Assembly (NCBI GenBank): GCA_014773175.1
Contig: VXCM01000244.1
Coordinates: 224,248-288,247, forward strand
Direction: 5' to 3'
DNA: 64,000 nucleotides
Origin: Lucifuga dentata
Lineage: Eukaryota > Chordata > Actinopteri > Ophidiiformes > Bythitidae
Numbering within the stretch: position 1 is the first letter of the stretch; every line of letters starts with the position of its first letter. Both the position numbers and the translations under genes were made by a program. Positions 62,894 through 64,000 of this stretch are shown in pieces. The notes beneath the pieces are model-generated. The model saw nothing but the letters and a program-made list of their open reading frames with translations, did not search any database and had not been told where the DNA came from.

Positions 62894-63470
62894 NTTTTTT
62901 TTTTTTTTTTTTGTTTTTTTTTTGTTTACAAAAGAGACCAAACCTGGATCAAGTAGTATATAAGTGGGAACTCATGGTATATTTAAGTACAACAAAACTG
63001 TTTTGGAAAGACTAGCTGGTATGTGTGGAGATTTAAATCTTTAAAACCAAATCAAATAATTATAATTACCCTTAAAATTCAATATAAGCGTCCTCCAAAT
63101 TCAAGTAACTTGGGAAAATTCAGCAGCTAACTAGCATTCTCATTTTCATATGTAAAGACTTTCAATGTTTCTCAGCATTCAGTACTTTGGTTTGCCTCAA
63201 GACTAAAATTTGGATGTCCTGTTTCCATACGCTACGATCACATTAAACGTCTTACATCTTCTCTACCTTATTGCTCCAGTCTTGAACTAAAAGGCATTCT
63301 AATTTTTTTGCCCATCAGTGTGACAGTGAGAGAAGGCAAAGAGTTCAAGAAGGCTTATGAGATTTATCAGAGCGCACATTTCCAAAACTGTAACCAATGG
63401 AAGCTGACCAATATTCAATAATCACTTTTGTCAACACCTGCTTTTTTTTGAGCGACCAATGGGATGCTGT

Positions 63471-63521
63471 AATGTCAGTAATTAATGAAGAATAATTAAT
63501 GTCAGTAATTAATGAAGAATA
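63471..63521. repeat. 27-bp tandem duplication
   Basis: AATGTCAGTAATTAATGAAG plus AATAATT repeats once in tandem, the second copy slightly shorter. No N lies between, so it is probably real. Confidence 0.75.
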
Positions 63522-64000
63522 GATAGATTTTGCTTTTCAAAACATGTTATATCCAAAAACCAGCATTAGTGGAGCTCTAGACCAACAACTGCAAGATGAA
63601 GAACAAAGTCCTTGTCTGGTCCAAAACCTCAACCAGAGGCTCAAATTTTACTACACCCACCATTGATAGAACTACAACCATTTTTAGGTTCAAATCCGTA
63701 GTTGGACATCGGCTGACCTCAAGTTCATAGTCTTTACCACGTTTGAGTTCAGAAGGTGAGAGTTGGCTTTGGGCATGATACGAGTTTTTGCACTCTGTGA
63801 CATTCTTGTTCAAGTTGTTGCTGAAAAAGCCTAAATGCTGGATCTGACCACATCAGGTTTGTGTCCCAACCCAACCCAATCCAGTGACTGAGGTCAGCTA
63901 AAGGCAAGGTGTCAAGTACAGAACCTCGTGATTCAGAGTACTGCTGCTTTTCTGTTCAGTCAGTTAACTAAACTCAGAATGAAACTGACATGAAAATTGA

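Larger units (their letters stand above)
60501..64000. other. No confident gene; AT-rich flank with poly-A/T gaps
   Basis: This is AT-rich sequence with N gaps at 62525 and 62894 and a small tandem duplication near 63471. Two minus-strand splice-acceptor-like sites near 62715 and 62193 hint at the 3' end of a gene beyond the window. I see no known domain. Confidence 0.5.

Noticed and set aside
63577..63813. 78-codon minus-strand open frame
   Set aside because: No recognisable domain, no convincing flanking splice sites, and composition like its surroundings.

Overview
The window is vertebrate nuclear DNA, almost certainly from a ray-finned (teleost) fish. Five multi-exon genes could be assembled exon by exon with GT-AG junctions and intact frames. 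All five are orthologues of conserved vertebrate genes. The compact introns, abundant CA/GA/GATA microsatellites, a decayed Tc1-like transposon and several LINE tails are typical of teleost DNA. There are no operons, CRISPR arrays, phages or bacterial features.

Layout: 1-2804 is 3' flank of pggt1b. 2805-15364 (-) is pggt1b, the geranylgeranyltransferase-I beta subunit, with 9 coding exons and 367 aa. 15852-22279 (-) is ccdc112, a coiled-coil protein with 14 coding exons and 495 aa. 22280-34037 is an 11.8-kb gene desert rich in microsatellites. 34038-43465 (-) is fem1c, a CUL2 E3 substrate receptor with 6 coding exons and 618 aa. Its first intron carries a LINE fragment split by a Tc1-like element. 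46663-49739 (-) is tmed7, a p24 cargo receptor with 3 exons and 213 aa. 51564-56990 (+) is a mex3 gene closest to MEX3C (two KH domains and a RING), with 5 coding exons and about 690 aa once an assembly duplication is discounted. It is followed by a probable 3.5-kb 3' UTR. 60500-64000 has no confident gene.

The order pggt1b-ccdc112-fem1c-tmed7 matches human 5q22. TICAM2, which lies between FEM1C and TMED7 in mammals, is not present. The mex3 gene placed head-to-head with tmed7 is not at human 5q22, where the nearest relative, MEX3C, is on chromosome 18. The genes do not form a single pathway: they cover protein prenylation, a centriolar-type coiled-coil protein, C-degron ubiquitination, ER-Golgi cargo transport, and RNA binding with ubiquitin ligation.

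The assembly contains about 25 single-N gaps. Where the flank is not a homopolymer, the N is bordered by a near-perfect repeat of about 60-85 nt. These look like unmerged contig ends and not biology. One of them breaks the frame of mex3 exon 1.

The most interesting signals are these. (1) Phase-1 introns sit at the same position of the GxxG loop in both KH domains of mex3. (2) Clusters of GTTAGC/GCTAGC/GCTAAC words lie near the 5' end of each of the five genes. (3) There are several perfect short hairpins in non-coding DNA.
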